Counted from the stretch's first letter, positions 37,246 through 47,643 are shown. The stretch is DNA of 64,000 nucleotides from an uncultured Aquimarina sp. (GCA_947489685.1 CANLEM010000001.1:310001-374000); one strand, 5' to 3'. Program-made: numbers and translations. Notes: generated by a model from the sequence alone, not told the origin.

Positions 37246-38391
37246 TTAAATCTTACACAAAACTTCGGCGGCACGTTTTAATAAATCATCAGTTTTGGCA
37301 AAACAAAAACGCAATACCTTATCATCTTGATGATCCAAATTAAATACCGATACAGGAATAGAGGCTATTTGGTGTTCTTTGGTTAATCTTTCTGCAAAAG
37401 CTATGTCATTTTCGTCAGTTATATCGGTATAATTTAATAACTGAAAATAGGTGCCTGCTGCTGGTGTAAAGGTAAATCTCGAATCTTTGAGTAAGGATAA
37501 GAACAAATCTCTTTTTTGCTGAAAAAAATTGGGCAAAGAAAGATAGTTATCGGGAGTTTGCAAAAATTTTGAAAGAGCATATTGCATCGGATGACTGCTA
37601 CAAAAGACATTAAACTGATGCACTTTTCTAAATTCGCTCATCAATTCCTTTGGGGCTATGCAATAGCCCATTTTCCAACCTGTGGTATGAAAAGTTTTGC
37701 CAAACGAAGCTGTAATAAACGAACGTTCTGCCAAGCCAGGAAATTTGGCAACACTTTGATGTTGTTGTCCATCAAAAATGATATGCTCATAGACTTCATC
37801 ACTCAGTAAAATAATATCGGTAGTGCTCAATAACTTTTCTAATTGAAGCATATCCTCTTTGGACAAAATTGTTCCACTAGGGTTATGAGGAGTGTTGATA
37901 ATCATCATTTTGGTCTTGCTAGTTATCTTAGCAGCCACTTCTTGCCAGTCTACTGTAAAATCTGGTGCCGACAGTTGTACTGGAACGACCGTTCCTTTAA
38001 ATAATTCTATCGATGGTTCATATGAGTCGTAGGCAGGTTTAAAAATAATGACTTCGTCTCCAGGATTGATAAAAGCCGAAATAATTGTAAAAATAGCTTG
38101 AGTTGCACCAGATGTTACGGTAACTTCTGTATCTGCATGATAATTGCTTTCATATAGCATATTGGTTTTTTCTGCGATAATTTCTCTTAAAGAAAGTAAT
38201 CCCGGCATTGGCGCATATTGATTGTATCCCTTTTTCATTGCCTCGGTTACAAGACCAACCAATTCAGGGCTCGTTTCAAAATTGGGGAATCCTTGAGATA
38301 AATTGATGGCATTATACCGGCTGGCCATTTTGCTCATTACGGTAAATATGGTAGTAGAAACCTCAGGAAGTTTAGAATTGATATTTTGCAT
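37246..38391 (-). CDS. PLP-dependent aminotransferase (methionine / kynurenine aminotransferase type)
   Basis: 381 residues, fold type I class I/II. INLSQGFPNFE, NTPHNPSG, DEVYEHIIF and the PLP lysine K232 in SFGKTFHTTGWK. The combination SQGFPNF...FGKTFHTTGWKMGY is that of E. coli YbdL, a methionine aminotransferase related to kynurenine aminotransferases. It converges on dinB with one base between the stops. Confidence 0.87.
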   Translation of the reverse strand: MQNINSKLPEVSTTIFTVMSKMASRYNAINLSQGFPNFETSPELVGLVTEAMKKGYNQYAPMPGLLSLREIIAEKTNMLYESNYHADTEVTVTSGATQAIFTIISAFINPGDEVIIFKPAYDSYEPSIELFKGTVVPVQLSAPDFTVDWQEVAAKITSKTKMMIINTPHNPSGTILSKEDMLQLEKLLSTTDIILLSDEVYEHIIFDGQQHQSVAKFPGLAERSFITASFGKTFHTTGWKMGYCIAPKELMSEFRKVHQFNVFCSSHPMQYALSKFLQTPDNYLSLPNFFQQKRDLFLSLLKDSRFTFTPAAGTYFQLLNYTDITDENDIAFAERLTKEHQIASIPVSVFNLDHQDDKVLRFCFAKTDDLLKRAAEVLCKI

Positions 38392-38538
38392 GCTCTAAAA
38401 TTAGGATATTTATAAAAAACAATTGGTTTTTTTGTCTAAAGTTGAATTTGAATTTCAAACGATTGCGTAATAAACGATAAACAAACTCAATTTCTATTTT
38501 AATTCATTATAAATAATGAAATAAACCCTTCTTAAAGC

Positions 38539-38569
38539 TTGGCTAAAATGGCTTTGAACCCTATTTTTG
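38539..38569 (+). promoter_or_regulatory. Promoter of the sdhCAB operon
   Basis: TTG at 38539-38541, then 20 bases, then TATTTTTG at 38562-38569: both Bacteroidota housekeeping elements at proper spacing, 29 bases upstream of the sdhC start. It is the best promoter in the window. Confidence 0.75.
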
Positions 38570-38597
38570 CTTCACAACTAATAAAACATTTTAAATA

Positions 38598-39263
38598 ATG
38601 GGTGGATTGATAAAATCTTCAATAGCTAGAAAAGTAGCCATGGCACTTTCAGGACTTTTCTTAGTTTTCTTCTTATTACAACACTTTACTATCAATTTTA
38701 CTTCAATTTTTAGCGCTGATGTCTTTAATGAGCTATCTCATTTTATGGGCACCAATCCGGTAGTGCAGTTCGCTTTACAACCGGTACTAATTTTTGGAGT
38801 GATTTTTCATTTTGTTATGGGGTTTGTATTAGAAATCAAAAACAGAAACGCTAGAGCAGTTAAGTATGCAAAGTATAGCGGGGGAGCTAATGCTTCTTGG
38901 ATGTCACGAAATATGATTTATTCGGGATTAGTAATTCTTGCATTTTTAGGATTGCATTTTTACGATTTCTGGATACCAGAAATGATTCACAAATATGTAG
39001 AGTTTGCACCAGAAGATCCAACACGTTATTACCCAGAGTTACTCCATAAATTTGTGAGTCCGGTAAGAACAGGGTTATATGTAGTTTCTTTTGTGTTTTT
39101 AGCATTGCATTTATGGCATGGATTTGCTTCGTCGTTTCAATCAGTTGGGTTTAATAACAAATACTCGGTTGCTGCAACAAAGTTTGCTAAGGCTTTTGCG
39201 ATTGTAATTCCTGTTGGATTTATTATCGTTGCTTTGGTGCTTCATCTTAATCATAATCATTAA
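38598..39263 (+). CDS. sdhC: Succinate dehydrogenase cytochrome b subunit
   Basis: 221 residues with five membrane helices, the fused b558-type subunit of Bacteroidota and epsilon-proteobacteria that replaces separate SdhC and SdhD. Histidines for two hemes are visible in [25 protein letters not shown] and [12 protein letters not shown]. It anchors the flavoprotein and iron-sulfur subunits and passes electrons to menaquinone. It is first in sdhCAB; the gap to sdhA is 14 bases. Confidence 0.93.
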   Translation: MGGLIKSSIARKVAMALSGLFLVFFLLQHFTINFTSIFSADVFNELSHFMGTNPVVQFALQPVLIFGVIFHFVMGFVLEIKNRNARAVKYAKYSGGANASWMSRNMIYSGLVILAFLGLHFYDFWIPEMIHKYVEFAPEDPTRYYPELLHKFVSPVRTGLYVVSFVFLALHLWHGFASSFQSVGFNNKYSVAATKFAKAFAIVIPVGFIIVALVLHLNHNH

Positions 39264-39277
39264 AAACACCACTATAT

Positions 39278-41293
39278 ATGTCAATTTTAGATTCTAAAAT
39301 ACCTGAAGGTCCACTGGCAGATAAGTGGACAAAACATAAAAATACAATTAACCTGGTTAACCCGGCCAACAAGCGTAATATAGATGTTATTGTTGTAGGA
39401 ACGGGATTAGCAGGAGGTAGTGCAGCTGCCACTCTAGCAGAACTTGGATATAATGTAAAAACATTTTGTTACTCTGATTCTCCACGTCGTGCGCACTCAA
39501 TCGCAGCACAAGGAGGAATTAATGCGGCAAAAAATTATCAGGGAGATGGCGATTCTAACTATCGCTTATTTTATGATACCATAAAAGGAGGAGATTACCG
39601 TTCTCGAGAAGCTAATGTACATAGATTGGCCGAAGTTTCTGGTAATATTATAGATCAATGTGTTGCTCAAGGAGTTCCTTTTGCACGTGAATATGGAGGG
39701 TTACTAGACAACCGTTCTTTTGGAGGAGTTTTGGTATCCAGAACATTTTATGCCAAAGGACAAACAGGACAACAATTACTATTGGGAGCGTATTCTGCTA
39801 TGAATCGCCAGATCAATAGAGGAAAAATAGAAGCTTTTAACCGCCATGAGATGTTGGATTTGGTGAAAGTAGATGGCAAGGCTAGAGGGATTATTGCTCG
39901 TAATCTTGTTACTGGAGAAATCGAACGCCACTCTGCTCATGCAGTAGTATTGGCATCTGGAGGATACGGAAACGTATTCTTTTTAAGTACCAATGCGATG
40001 GGTAGTAATGTAATGGCGGCATGGAGAGCACACCGAAGAGGAGCCTTTTTTGCAAATCCTTGTTACACCCAGATTCACCCAACTTGTATACCAGTTTCTG
40101 GAGATCATCAGTCTAAATTAACGTTGATGTCTGAGTCTCTTCGTAATGATGGTCGTATTTGGGTGCCTAAACGAATCGAAGATGCAGAGGCTATACGAGC
40201 AGGTAAATTAAAGCCTACGCAGTTATCTGAGGATGAAAGAGATTATTATTTGGAGCGCCGTTACCCTGCGTTTGGTAACCTGGTGCCTAGAGATGTAGCA
40301 TCTAGGGCTGCAAAAGAAAGATGTGATGCAGGTTTTGGAGTAAACAAAACAGGAGAAGCAGTGTATCTTGATTTTGCATCTGCTATACAACGATACGGAA
40401 AAGAAAAAGCACTTACCTCGGGAATGCATAATCCTACCGCAGATGAAATTCGCGAATTAGGAGAGAAAGTGATCGAAGATAAGTATGGAAACCTTTTCCA
40501 AATGTATGAGAAGATTGTAGACGAGAATCCATATAAAACACCAATGATGATTTATCCTGCTGTACATTATACAATGGGTGGTCTATGGGTAGATTATAAT
40601 TTACAAACTACAATTCCGGGATGTTATGCCGCTGGAGAAGCTAATTTCTCTGATCACGGAGCAAATAGACTGGGAGCATCTGCCTTAATGCAAGGTTTGG
40701 CAGATGGATATTTTGTACTACCATATACTATTGGAGATTATTTATCTAATGATATCCGTACCGGAAAAATCCCAACGGATACTCCAGAATTTGATCAAGC
40801 AGAAAAAGACGTAAAAGACCGTATCGAGAAATTGATGAGCGGATCGGGAGAACACTCTGTGGATTATTACCATAAGAAATTAGGTAAGATCATGTGGAAC
40901 AAATGCGGAATGTCTCGTAACGAAAAAGGCCTTAAGGAAGCGATTGATGAAATTGCTGTTTTAAGAGAAGATTTCTGGAAAAACGTAAAAGTTCCTGGAG
41001 AAGCTAATAGTATGAATCCTGAATTAGAAAAAGCGGGAAGAGTGGCAGATTTCCTAGAATTGGGAGAGCTATTTGCTAAGGATGCCTTAAATCGTAATGA
41101 ATCCTGTGGTGGACATTTTAGAGAAGAATCTGTAGAGCAATCGGGAGAGCAAAAAGGAGAAGCCTTAAGGGATGATAAAAACTTTAAATATGTTTCTGCC
41201 TGGGAGTATAAAGGTGAACCTAAAGATGCACAATTACATAAAGAAGATCTGGTCTTCGAAAACATTGAATTAAAAACACGTTCTTATAAATAA
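39278..41293 (+). CDS. sdhA: Succinate dehydrogenase / fumarate reductase flavoprotein subunit
   Basis: 671 residues. FAD-binding [10 protein letters not shown] near residue 46, [17 protein letters not shown] with the histidine for covalent [17 protein letters not shown] substrate region ([12 protein letters not shown]), RDVASRA with the catalytic arginine, [11 protein letters not shown] near the end of the FAD fold. It oxidises succinate to fumarate in the citric acid cycle. The long form is typical of Bacteroidota with the di-heme SdhC. Confidence 0.95.
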   Translation: MSILDSKIPEGPLADKWTKHKNTINLVNPANKRNIDVIVVGTGLAGGSAAATLAELGYNVKTFCYSDSPRRAHSIAAQGGINAAKNYQGDGDSNYRLFYDTIKGGDYRSREANVHRLAEVSGNIIDQCVAQGVPFAREYGGLLDNRSFGGVLVSRTFYAKGQTGQQLLLGAYSAMNRQINRGKIEAFNRHEMLDLVKVDGKARGIIARNLVTGEIERHSAHAVVLASGGYGNVFFLSTNAMGSNVMAAWRAHRRGAFFANPCYTQIHPTCIPVSGDHQSKLTLMSESLRNDGRIWVPKRIEDAEAIRAGKLKPTQLSEDERDYYLERRYPAFGNLVPRDVASRAAKERCDAGFGVNKTGEAVYLDFASAIQRYGKEKALTSGMHNPTADEIRELGEKVIEDKYGNLFQMYEKIVDENPYKTPMMIYPAVHYTMGGLWVDYNLQTTIPGCYAAGEANFSDHGANRLGASALMQGLADGYFVLPYTIGDYLSNDIRTGKIPTDTPEFDQAEKDVKDRIEKLMSGSGEHSVDYYHKKLGKIMWNKCGMSRNEKGLKEAIDEIAVLREDFWKNVKVPGEANSMNPELEKAGRVADFLELGELFAKDALNRNESCGGHFREESVEQSGEQKGEALRDDKNFKYVSAWEYKGEPKDAQLHKEDLVFENIELKTRSYK

Positions 41294-41298
41294 AAGCT

Positions 41299-42045
41299 AT
41301 GAATCTTACACTAAAAATATGGCGTCAAAAGGATGCTGCCTCACAAGGAAAGATAGTTGACTATCAAGTGAAAGAAATTGAAGGAGACATGTCTTTTTTA
41401 GAAATGTTAGACGTGTTAAACGAACAATTGATCTCCAAAGGAGAAGAACCAGTAGTATTTGATCACGATTGTAGAGAAGGAATCTGTGGTGCTTGTTCAT
41501 TACAAATTAATGGAGAGCCACATGGTCCCGATCGTTTGGTGACTACCTGTCAACTGCACATGCGTAAATTTAAAGACGGAGATACCATATATATCGAACC
41601 ATTTAGAGCCAAAGCGTTCCCGGTGGTAAAAGATCTAATGGTAGATCGTAGTTCTTTTGATAGGATACAACATGCAGGAGGATATATTTCTGTAAATACT
41701 TCGGGTAATACTATTGATGCAAATGCGATCCCGGTAAATAAAGATGATGCAGATGATGCGTTTGCAGCAGCGACATGTATTGGTTGTGGAGCATGTGTTG
41801 CGGCGTGTAAAAATGCTTCGGCAATGTTATTTACATCGGCCAAAGTTTCTCAATTTGCATTATTACCACAGGGTCAGGTAGAAGCTACAGACCGTGTTTT
41901 GGCTATGGTAAATCAAATGGATGAAGAAGGATTTGGTAACTGTACCAATACGGGTGCTTGCGAGATCGAATGCCCAAAAGGAATTTCGTTAGAGAATATT
42001 GCTCGTATGAATCGTGAGTACTTAAAAGCGAGTATGAAAGGGTAA
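41299..42045 (+). CDS. sdhB: Succinate dehydrogenase iron-sulfur subunit
   Basis: 248 residues. An N-terminal 2Fe-2S ferredoxin domain ([15 protein letters not shown]), then two cysteine clusters for the 4Fe-4S and 3Fe-4S centres ([13 protein letters not shown] and [15 protein letters not shown]). It carries electrons from FAD to the cytochrome b subunit. Last gene of the operon, 5 bases after sdhA. Confidence 0.95.
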   Translation: MNLTLKIWRQKDAASQGKIVDYQVKEIEGDMSFLEMLDVLNEQLISKGEEPVVFDHDCREGICGACSLQINGEPHGPDRLVTTCQLHMRKFKDGDTIYIEPFRAKAFPVVKDLMVDRSSFDRIQHAGGYISVNTSGNTIDANAIPVNKDDADDAFAAATCIGCGACVAACKNASAMLFTSAKVSQFALLPQGQVEATDRVLAMVNQMDEEGFGNCTNTGACEIECPKGISLENIARMNREYLKASMKG

Positions 42046-42070
42046 ACTCTTTTTAAATTATACAAAACAA

Positions 42071-42102
42071 AAAAACCGAAGCCAATAGCTTCGGTTTTTT
42101 TG
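42071..42102 (+). terminator. Rho-independent terminator of sdhCAB
   Basis: AACCGAAGC-CAATA-GCTTCGGTT with flanking A and T runs: stem of about 12 pairs, loop of 5, then a T tract. Confidence 0.92.
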
Positions 42103-42293
42103 TTTGAAAAAAGAACTGCTTTTTCGGGTTAACATTTTCTAAGTATTGATACTAGCTAATAGAAAAGGAATATTATTCCTATAAGATGTTACGAGTTCTT
42201 ATTTTACAAGTTTTGTAACATTTGTTAGTGGCAAACAGGCGGCAATCGAAAAGCCTTTAATAGAGTAGATATCTAACATAAACTTATAGTAAC

Positions 42294-42452
42294 ATGAACA
42301 AATTATCAATTGATCTTATTAGACAAGAAGAAATAAAGTCGATCGCTAGAAAATCTTTACGTTCAATCGTGGGAGGTACAGATACTAAACCATCTCTTTC
42401 AGAAATTACCATTACAAAAGAGAAAGAGAAGGAATCATCTTCTAAGAAATAA
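42294..42452 (+). CDS. Small double-glycine leader peptide (putative secreted peptide precursor)
   Basis: 52 residues: MNKLSIDLIRQEEIKSIARK, then SLRSIVGGTDTKPS and a K/E/S-rich tail ending ESSSKK. The N-terminal part is an amphipathic leader ending in a GG pair (residues 27-28), the cleavage signal used by C39-peptidase ABC exporters. Short leader peptides of this general form (an E-rich helix, then I.GG) are common in Bacteroidota, where many have no nearby partner. The predicted core of 24 residues has no cysteine. It stands alone between the sdh terminator and its own terminator, with no exporter or modifying enzyme nearby. Whether it is expressed is unknown. Confidence 0.65.
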   Translation: MNKLSIDLIRQEEIKSIARKSLRSIVGGTDTKPSLSEITITKEKEKESSSKK

Positions 42453-42513
42453 TTAATTAGGCTAGTTTCAGTTTCAGACTAATTCTTATTTAACATTGAT
42501 TTAGATTCACTAT

Positions 42514-42546
42514 AAGCCACTCTCATAAATATGGAGCGGCTTTTTA
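42514..42546 (+). terminator. Terminator after the small GG-leader peptide gene
   Basis: AAGCC-A-CTC ... GAG-C-GGCTT: eight pairs with one mismatch, then TTTTTATTT. Its presence supports 42294-42452 being a true transcription unit. Confidence 0.72.
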
Positions 42547-42547
42547 T

Positions 42548-43357
42548 TTAAAGTTTAATTCCAAACGTATACCCTAATGTGTTTGTAATATGCTCTGAGC
42601 TAATTAATTTCCCTTTAGAAACAGTGTCAAAATCATAATCTGGCTTTGGTAATCCCATTTGTTTACAAACTTTGGTGTAGTACAATGCTTTTTCGGGATG
42701 ATCAGGATATGAGGCATTAAAAACACAATCCCAACTATTGGTTTCTATAATTTTTTGAATAACTCCAATACAATCTTCTCTATGTATAAGGTTTACAGGT
42801 GCTTTTGGATTTTTGACACCTTTTCTTTTCGAAAGCATTCGTGCGGGATGTCTTCTCGAATCGAATAAACCAGCAAAACGAAGAATAGTCGTTTTGAATT
42901 TGGTGCTATTTTGTAATAGTTTTTCGGTTTCAAACAGCTGTTTTCCGGCATTTGAAACTGCATTTGGGATCGTTTCTTGAGAAATGACAGGAAATCCTTC
43001 TTGATCTGCAAAAACCGAAGTAGAACTCACAAAAAGCACTTTTTCAACGGTTGACTGCTCTATATACGGTATCAAGTTTTTGATTTTTGCCACATAATTT
43101 GATTCTGGATTTCTTCTTAAACCTGGAGGGATATTAATGATTAATAGGGTACTTCCTTCTAAGAAAGAAGATATATCACCTTTTGGTCCTTTTTCATTTA
43201 TTGCAACCAAGTAGGGTAAAATGCCTTCATGTTTAAGAACAGATAGTCTATCTTCAGAAGTCGTGGAGCCCTTTACGATATTGTTTTTAGTAATTAAAGC
43301 CTGAGCTAATGGCAAACCAAGCCATCCTGTACCTAGAATGCTAATCTGTAGATTCAT
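42548..43357 (-). CDS. NAD(P)-dependent epimerase/dehydratase family protein (YeeZ-like)
   Basis: 269 residues. Rossmann loop GTGWLG at 9-14, VLFVSSTSVFADQEG, then NAGKQLFETEKLL in place of the usual YxxxK, and ILRFAGLFDSRRHP. This is the extended-SDR-like YeeZ group, whose reaction is not established. The first 17 bases overlap the end of the M28 peptidase gene, so the two are co-translated. Confidence 0.8.
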   Translation of the reverse strand: MNLQISILGTGWLGLPLAQALITKNNIVKGSTTSEDRLSVLKHEGILPYLVAINEKGPKGDISSFLEGSTLLIINIPPGLRRNPESNYVAKIKNLIPYIEQSTVEKVLFVSSTSVFADQEGFPVISQETIPNAVSNAGKQLFETEKLLQNSTKFKTTILRFAGLFDSRRHPARMLSKRKGVKNPKAPVNLIHREDCIGVIQKIIETNSWDCVFNASYPDHPEKALYYTKVCKQMGLPKPDYDFDTVSKGKLISSEHITNTLGYTFGIKL

Positions 43358-45743
43358 TAATTTCTTGTGTTTTATTCAAATCATTTTCGCTACTCAGAAT
43401 AGTATCTCTTTTTTTCTCTTGATACGCTTCAATAGCAAAGTTCTTTTTTAGGATTACGGCATCATTTAATAGAAAAGGTTTTGGCATCATATCTTCTTCT
43501 CGAGATGGAATTGAAAAATTAGAATTGTCAAGCAAATCATAAGATGATTCGTAAAGCACAAATTTAGGTAATGAATCCTTGTTAAATTTCATTTTTAATT
43601 CCAAAGGTTCATTTTTACTCACATAATATGTGAGCAGTCGTTGCTTCCATCTTTTGGTGTGTGCGTTATACGTGGTACCATTAGCATAGGTGAAATCAAC
43701 AGCAGAATCCCCATTTACCTGCAAGGCATCAAAATTAAATAAAGTCGTGGTATATAGATCTATTCTATGAATGTCTCTTTGGGGGGCGATGCATAAATCT
43801 AGAGATCGTTGGTTACCGATTACAGTATCTTTACTAATGTCAAATTTTGGTAGCCTTATATTTTTAACCGGAGCCTGGTTGGCATAGGTAAACGATCTGC
43901 CATATTTGCTTTGTAGCGCATTGGCATTATAGGCTTCTGCGATATTCTCTTCGGGCTTGATGTAGTTTTGTGTCCATGCATCTAGTACATTGTCATAAGT
44001 GGCCCAGACGGCTTTATTTTGATCGGTATCTAATATATAAACAAGGCTATTAGGTTTTTGTCTTTCTTTGGTAAAATCAGATTTTATATGTGCTACTATT
44101 AGAAAAACAAAGGATAATACAAGAGCGAGATTTCCAGCCAATTTTTTTCTTTTGTAAAATCCTACAACCGGCAATAATACTCCAAATAATAAAACCGATA
44201 AAACTGCCGAAACAAAAAGAATTTTAAGTCCCAAAGCTACTGGAAACATTGCAATTAACGGTGCCAAAATAAAAATGGCAGGTAAGGATAGTGCAATCAT
44301 CAAAAAAGGGTTGGGCTTTTTTTGTCGTATAAGGATGAATAAGGATAGTAAACCAAATAATACTATGATCACAAAATAACTTGCGCCCTTAAGGTATAAT
44401 GCCGATAGAGCTGAAAGTACAATCCACATAAATAAAGGGGCAATCATGAGGCTTGGTTGATTTTCGGCTTTACTAAACTTGGCATATACTTTAAAACATA
44501 TAGCCACAGACAAGATTACAAAAACAGCAATGTAGATATAGCCATTATATGTAAAACCATGCTGAATCTCGCGATAATGTGGATAGATAACTTTAAGTAA
44601 TTCCCAGATCCCAAAAGTTAACACACCTGCAAGAATCATTGCTAAGAAGAATGCTGCAAAACCTTTTAATACTTCTGTAAAATCAATTCTATAGGCTGTT
44701 TTTCCATAAAAAATCATGACTATAAAAAGTACGATTGCTATAATCAATAATATAGATATCCAACCGAAAGGATATTTTATAAGCTTAAAAATCGGAATAT
44801 TAAAATAAATATAATCAGTGTCAGATTTAAGATTATTGATATCTGTTTCGGACAAATAAGTAAGCAGAGGCATTAAATAATTACCTTGATGCTGAAGGGT
44901 GCTTAGATCTAAATTTTGCCAGGTATCGTTTGCCGTGTGATAATCAAAATGATCACCAATAAAAGCAAAATTAAAACCTTCAATATCACCTTGCTCCCTC
45001 AACACAGTCAGATCTGTATCGTTAGGCAGCATTTTATAAATACTATATGCCAAAGAATTGGTGGTTGGATATCGTACTCCAGCATTAGAGAAGGCATCCA
45101 TCATTTTACCATTTTTCCCATTGGTTTCGATAAGCATATACGAATCACCGCCACTACCTCTTGCTTCAAAATTAAGAGTGACTCCAATATTTTTTGCCCA
45201 AGGATGCTTTTTTACAAATAGATCTGCACCATTTAATCCTAATTCCTCTCCATCAGTAATGCATATAAGAATATCGTTTTTTGGAGTTTTATTTGTCGCC
45301 ACATAGGCGCGTATACCTTCTAATATGGTTGCCACACCACTTGCGGCATCGCTAGCTCCTAAAGAAGAATGTTGAGAGCTATCATAGTGTGACATCAATA
45401 GCAATGCTTTTCCATCACTACTACCTTTAATTTTGGCTAATATATTTTGAGGATAACTACAATTTCCAGATTTACCTACAGAGTACCCTTGTTGTATTTC
45501 TGGTTGCAACCCCATTTTTTTTAGCTCCTTTACAATGTATGTTTTGGCTTCTTCATGGGCGGCACTACCCAAAAAATGAGGCTCTTTTGCAATGTTTTTT
45601 ACGTGTTCTAGAGCTCGAAGCGTTGAGAATTCCTGACTTGGAGTGTCAAGGTCAGTAATGCTATGTGATTTGCTGCTGTAAAATGTGTAAAATATGGAAA
45701 TAAGAAGGAGTAGAAATGTGATGAATGATGAAAACTTTCGCAT
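43341..45743 (-). CDS. M28-family metallopeptidase with multi-pass membrane region
   Basis: 800 residues. An N-terminal helix (about 5-22) leads to an M28 aminopeptidase domain facing the periplasm. Zinc ligands: H in LMSHYDSS, D in GASDAASG, E-E in TDGEELGL, E in LNFEARGSGG, H in DYHTANDTW. From about residue 335 eight or nine membrane helices follow (to about 565), then a C-terminal beta-rich soluble domain. The layout matches the yeast vacuolar membrane protease Pff1 and its bacterial relatives. Peptide substrates are unknown. Confidence 0.87.
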   Translation of the reverse strand: MRKFSSFITFLLLLISIFYTFYSSKSHSITDLDTPSQEFSTLRALEHVKNIAKEPHFLGSAAHEEAKTYIVKELKKMGLQPEIQQGYSVGKSGNCSYPQNILAKIKGSSDGKALLLMSHYDSSQHSSLGASDAASGVATILEGIRAYVATNKTPKNDILICITDGEELGLNGADLFVKKHPWAKNIGVTLNFEARGSGGDSYMLIETNGKNGKMMDAFSNAGVRYPTTNSLAYSIYKMLPNDTDLTVLREQGDIEGFNFAFIGDHFDYHTANDTWQNLDLSTLQHQGNYLMPLLTYLSETDINNLKSDTDYIYFNIPIFKLIKYPFGWISILLIIAIVLFIVMIFYGKTAYRIDFTEVLKGFAAFFLAMILAGVLTFGIWELLKVIYPHYREIQHGFTYNGYIYIAVFVILSVAICFKVYAKFSKAENQPSLMIAPLFMWIVLSALSALYLKGASYFVIIVLFGLLSLFILIRQKKPNPFLMIALSLPAIFILAPLIAMFPVALGLKILFVSAVLSVLLFGVLLPVVGFYKRKKLAGNLALVLSFVFLIVAHIKSDFTKERQKPNSLVYILDTDQNKAVWATYDNVLDAWTQNYIKPEENIAEAYNANALQSKYGRSFTYANQAPVKNIRLPKFDISKDTVIGNQRSLDLCIAPQRDIHRIDLYTTTLFNFDALQVNGDSAVDFTYANGTTYNAHTKRWKQRLLTYYVSKNEPLELKMKFNKDSLPKFVLYESSYDLLDNSNFSIPSREEDMMPKPFLLNDAVILKKNFAIEAYQEKKRDTILSSENDLNKTQEINESTD

Positions 45744-45964
45744 GTGTGTATTGGTTTAGCTAAAGGTAAGAAATTAGCCACAATTATTGTGCTGTTCACA
45801 AGTAAAAAGAGAAATATGTGTATAACCATTGGTGAATTCTTTGATTAAAAAGAAATAATTATGAGTATGATAAAAATGACCCTCAAAGCTTGTAAAAGTA
45901 GTAGGATGTTTGATTAAGTTTTTGAAAATCACTATATTTAAGATTCACTAAATCACTAAACATT

Positions 45965-46435
45965 ATGGGAATAATCAGTTTTCAGGGTGCACGATCCAAG
46001 GTCAAAAAGCAGGATGATACCCCAATAAAAGTTTCGGATTATATGACTAGGGATTTGATTACTTTTAATCCAAATCAATCGGTAATGGAGGTAATTGAAA
46101 CTTTGGTAAAGCATAAAATTTCGGGCGGACCTGTGGTAGATGATAACAATACATTATTAGGTATTATTTCTGAAGGAGATTGTATCAAACAATTAAATGA
46201 AAGTCGCTATTACAATATGCCTATTGACGATGCCAGAGTAGAGAAATTTATGGCTAAAAATGTAGAAACCATAGATGGAAACCTTAATATTTTTGATGCG
46301 GCAAATAAGTTTTTGCAAACCAAAAGAAGACGTTTTCCGATTATTGAAGATGGAAAATTAGTTGGGCAAATCAGTCAGAAGGACGTGATGAAGGCCGCGT
46401 TGAAGTTAAATAGTCAGAATTGGAGAGATCGATAA
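45965..46435 (+). CDS. CBS-domain pair protein
   Basis: 156 residues. Two CBS modules: VSDYMTRDLITFNPNQSVMEV...GGPVVDDNNTLLGIISEGD (quoted in parts: SDYMTRDLITF, GGPVVDD, GIISEGD) and VEKFMAKNVETIDGN...RRFPIIEDGKLVGQISQKDVM (parts: KFMAKNVETI, RRFPIIEDG, GQISQKDVM). Such stand-alone Bateman modules bind adenine nucleotides and regulate partner proteins. No partner is evident next door. The divergent gap to the peptidase gene (221 bases) holds a TATATTTA element. Confidence 0.88.
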   Translation: MGIISFQGARSKVKKQDDTPIKVSDYMTRDLITFNPNQSVMEVIETLVKHKISGGPVVDDNNTLLGIISEGDCIKQLNESRYYNMPIDDARVEKFMAKNVETIDGNLNIFDAANKFLQTKRRRFPIIEDGKLVGQISQKDVMKAALKLNSQNWRDR

Positions 46436-46444
46436 GGTTCTTGC

Positions 46445-47152
46445 CTATTTCTGATCAACCATTTTTTGATCATCAGTAATTATCAGTTTGTTTGCCTTAT
46501 CCCCAGATATAAATAAGTTTTTGGAAGAGTATCGGTCAAATTTATGATCGGACTCCTTCCAGTTGCCTATACCCATTACCGTAACTTCTTCATCAATTTC
46601 TATTATCCCTTCTATATATCTAAGAGATTTATTTAGCCCCAATATATTGGTGCTCTTTTTCCCATGTGATTTTAGATAATCATCAACAAATTTTGGTGGA
46701 TTGTTAAGGGTTCCCGATCTATATTTAACTTCTTTGGTTAAGTATACTAGTTTTTTTGAAGCCTTGCTATACGCTTGAACAATGGCTTTTTCTTGGTTAG
46801 CTTCAATAATGAAATCTTGAGCTTTTTCTTCTTTAAAAATAGTTTTCCTATATGTCGAACCTTCACTATCACTTTTTTCTCTCTCAACTTCTATTTGATA
46901 ATATACGCATTCGCTTTTACCAAAGGGTGAGAGTAACGGTTCATTTATAGCGAATGCTTTCCCTGTGATTTTAACATATTCATTTTCTTTACACAATGGT
47001 ATAGCTTTGTTTGGGTGCTGCTTTAGTTTTCTTTTAATTTTGTTTTTGGTATTGTAATAATAGGCTAAAACAATAAGAGTAATGATCGCACCGATTATTC
47101 CTAAAAATATAATGCCGTTTGTGCTAATTAAGATGTGGAGAGGTATCGCCAT
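46445..47152 (-). CDS. GIDE-domain membrane protein (E3 ligase-like fold without RING)
   Basis: 235 residues. One N-terminal membrane helix (about 10-30), then a domain with CKENEYVKITGKAFAINEPLLSPFGKSECVYYQIEVE (parts: EYVKITGKA, SPFGKSECVYYQIEVE), the hallmark of the GIDE domain found in mitochondrial MULAN/MAPL ubiquitin ligases and in scattered bacteria. The conserved segment IEGIIEIDEEVTVMGIG also fits. There is no RING finger, so no ligase activity is implied. It is separated by one base from the upstream zinc-finger gene, so the two are surely co-transcribed. Function unknown. Confidence 0.7.
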   Translation of the reverse strand: MAIPLHILISTNGIIFLGIIGAIITLIVLAYYYNTKNKIKRKLKQHPNKAIPLCKENEYVKITGKAFAINEPLLSPFGKSECVYYQIEVEREKSDSEGSTYRKTIFKEEKAQDFIIEANQEKAIVQAYSKASKKLVYLTKEVKYRSGTLNNPPKFVDDYLKSHGKKSTNILGLNKSLRYIEGIIEIDEEVTVMGIGNWKESDHKFDRYSSKNLFISGDKANKLIITDDQKMVDQK

Positions 47153-47153
47153 A

Positions 47154-47504
47154 TTAACTGTTTCTCTTTACCAAGGCATAAAACTCATTTTCTAGAGGAA
47201 GATAACCTTGGTCGTACACAAAATAATATATAGTTCCCACTTTTGTCGTATATATACTGGTAAAATGTTGAAAATCGAATCCTTTGGCAATCAATTTTGT
47301 TCTAGTGGTTTTCGTTTTGTCATTCGGATTTAATTCTTCTAAAATCCTATAATTTTTGCGTAATCGATTATTAATATTACGAACGAGGTTTTTACTGTCC
47401 TTATTTAACTGATTGTTAAAAGCATTACGACAGTAGTCACTGCAAAACTTTTTATCGGCACGACCTATAATCTTATCTTTACAAACAGGGCATTCTTTTG
47501 CCAT
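47154..47504 (-). CDS. Small zinc-finger protein
   Basis: 116 residues. N-terminal zinc site C5-x2-C8-x12-C21-x3-C25 (CPVC ... FCSDYC), as in DUF2116-type zinc ribbons; then a basic helical stretch (KNLVRNINNRLRKNYRIL) and a C-terminal beta-rich part. I do not recognise a defined function; nucleic-acid or protein contact is a general guess. It forms a two-gene unit with the GIDE protein. Confidence 0.72.
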   Translation of the reverse strand: MAKECPVCKDKIIGRADKKFCSDYCRNAFNNQLNKDSKNLVRNINNRLRKNYRILEELNPNDKTKTTRTKLIAKGFDFQHFTSIYTTKVGTIYYFVYDQGYLPLENEFYALVKRNS

Positions 47505-47643
47505 TAGTTATTTTCTTTTGTAATTAAATTTAACCTCATTGCAAGAACCGTAAGCATTACCTAAGTTATAAATCTCGAAACTAACAATTTAGTGTCCAGA
47601 AAGGTACAATAAATATTCGTTTACAAACGATTAACCGCAGAAG

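Noticed and set aside
45861..45917. 18-codon ORF in the gap before the CBS gene
   Set aside because: Too short, no leader-like features and no terminator; probably chance.
47618..47629. Palindrome CGTTTACAAACG between the zinc-finger and HDAC genes
   Set aside because: A 12-base palindrome once in AT-rich DNA is weak evidence of an operator; no second copy was seen.
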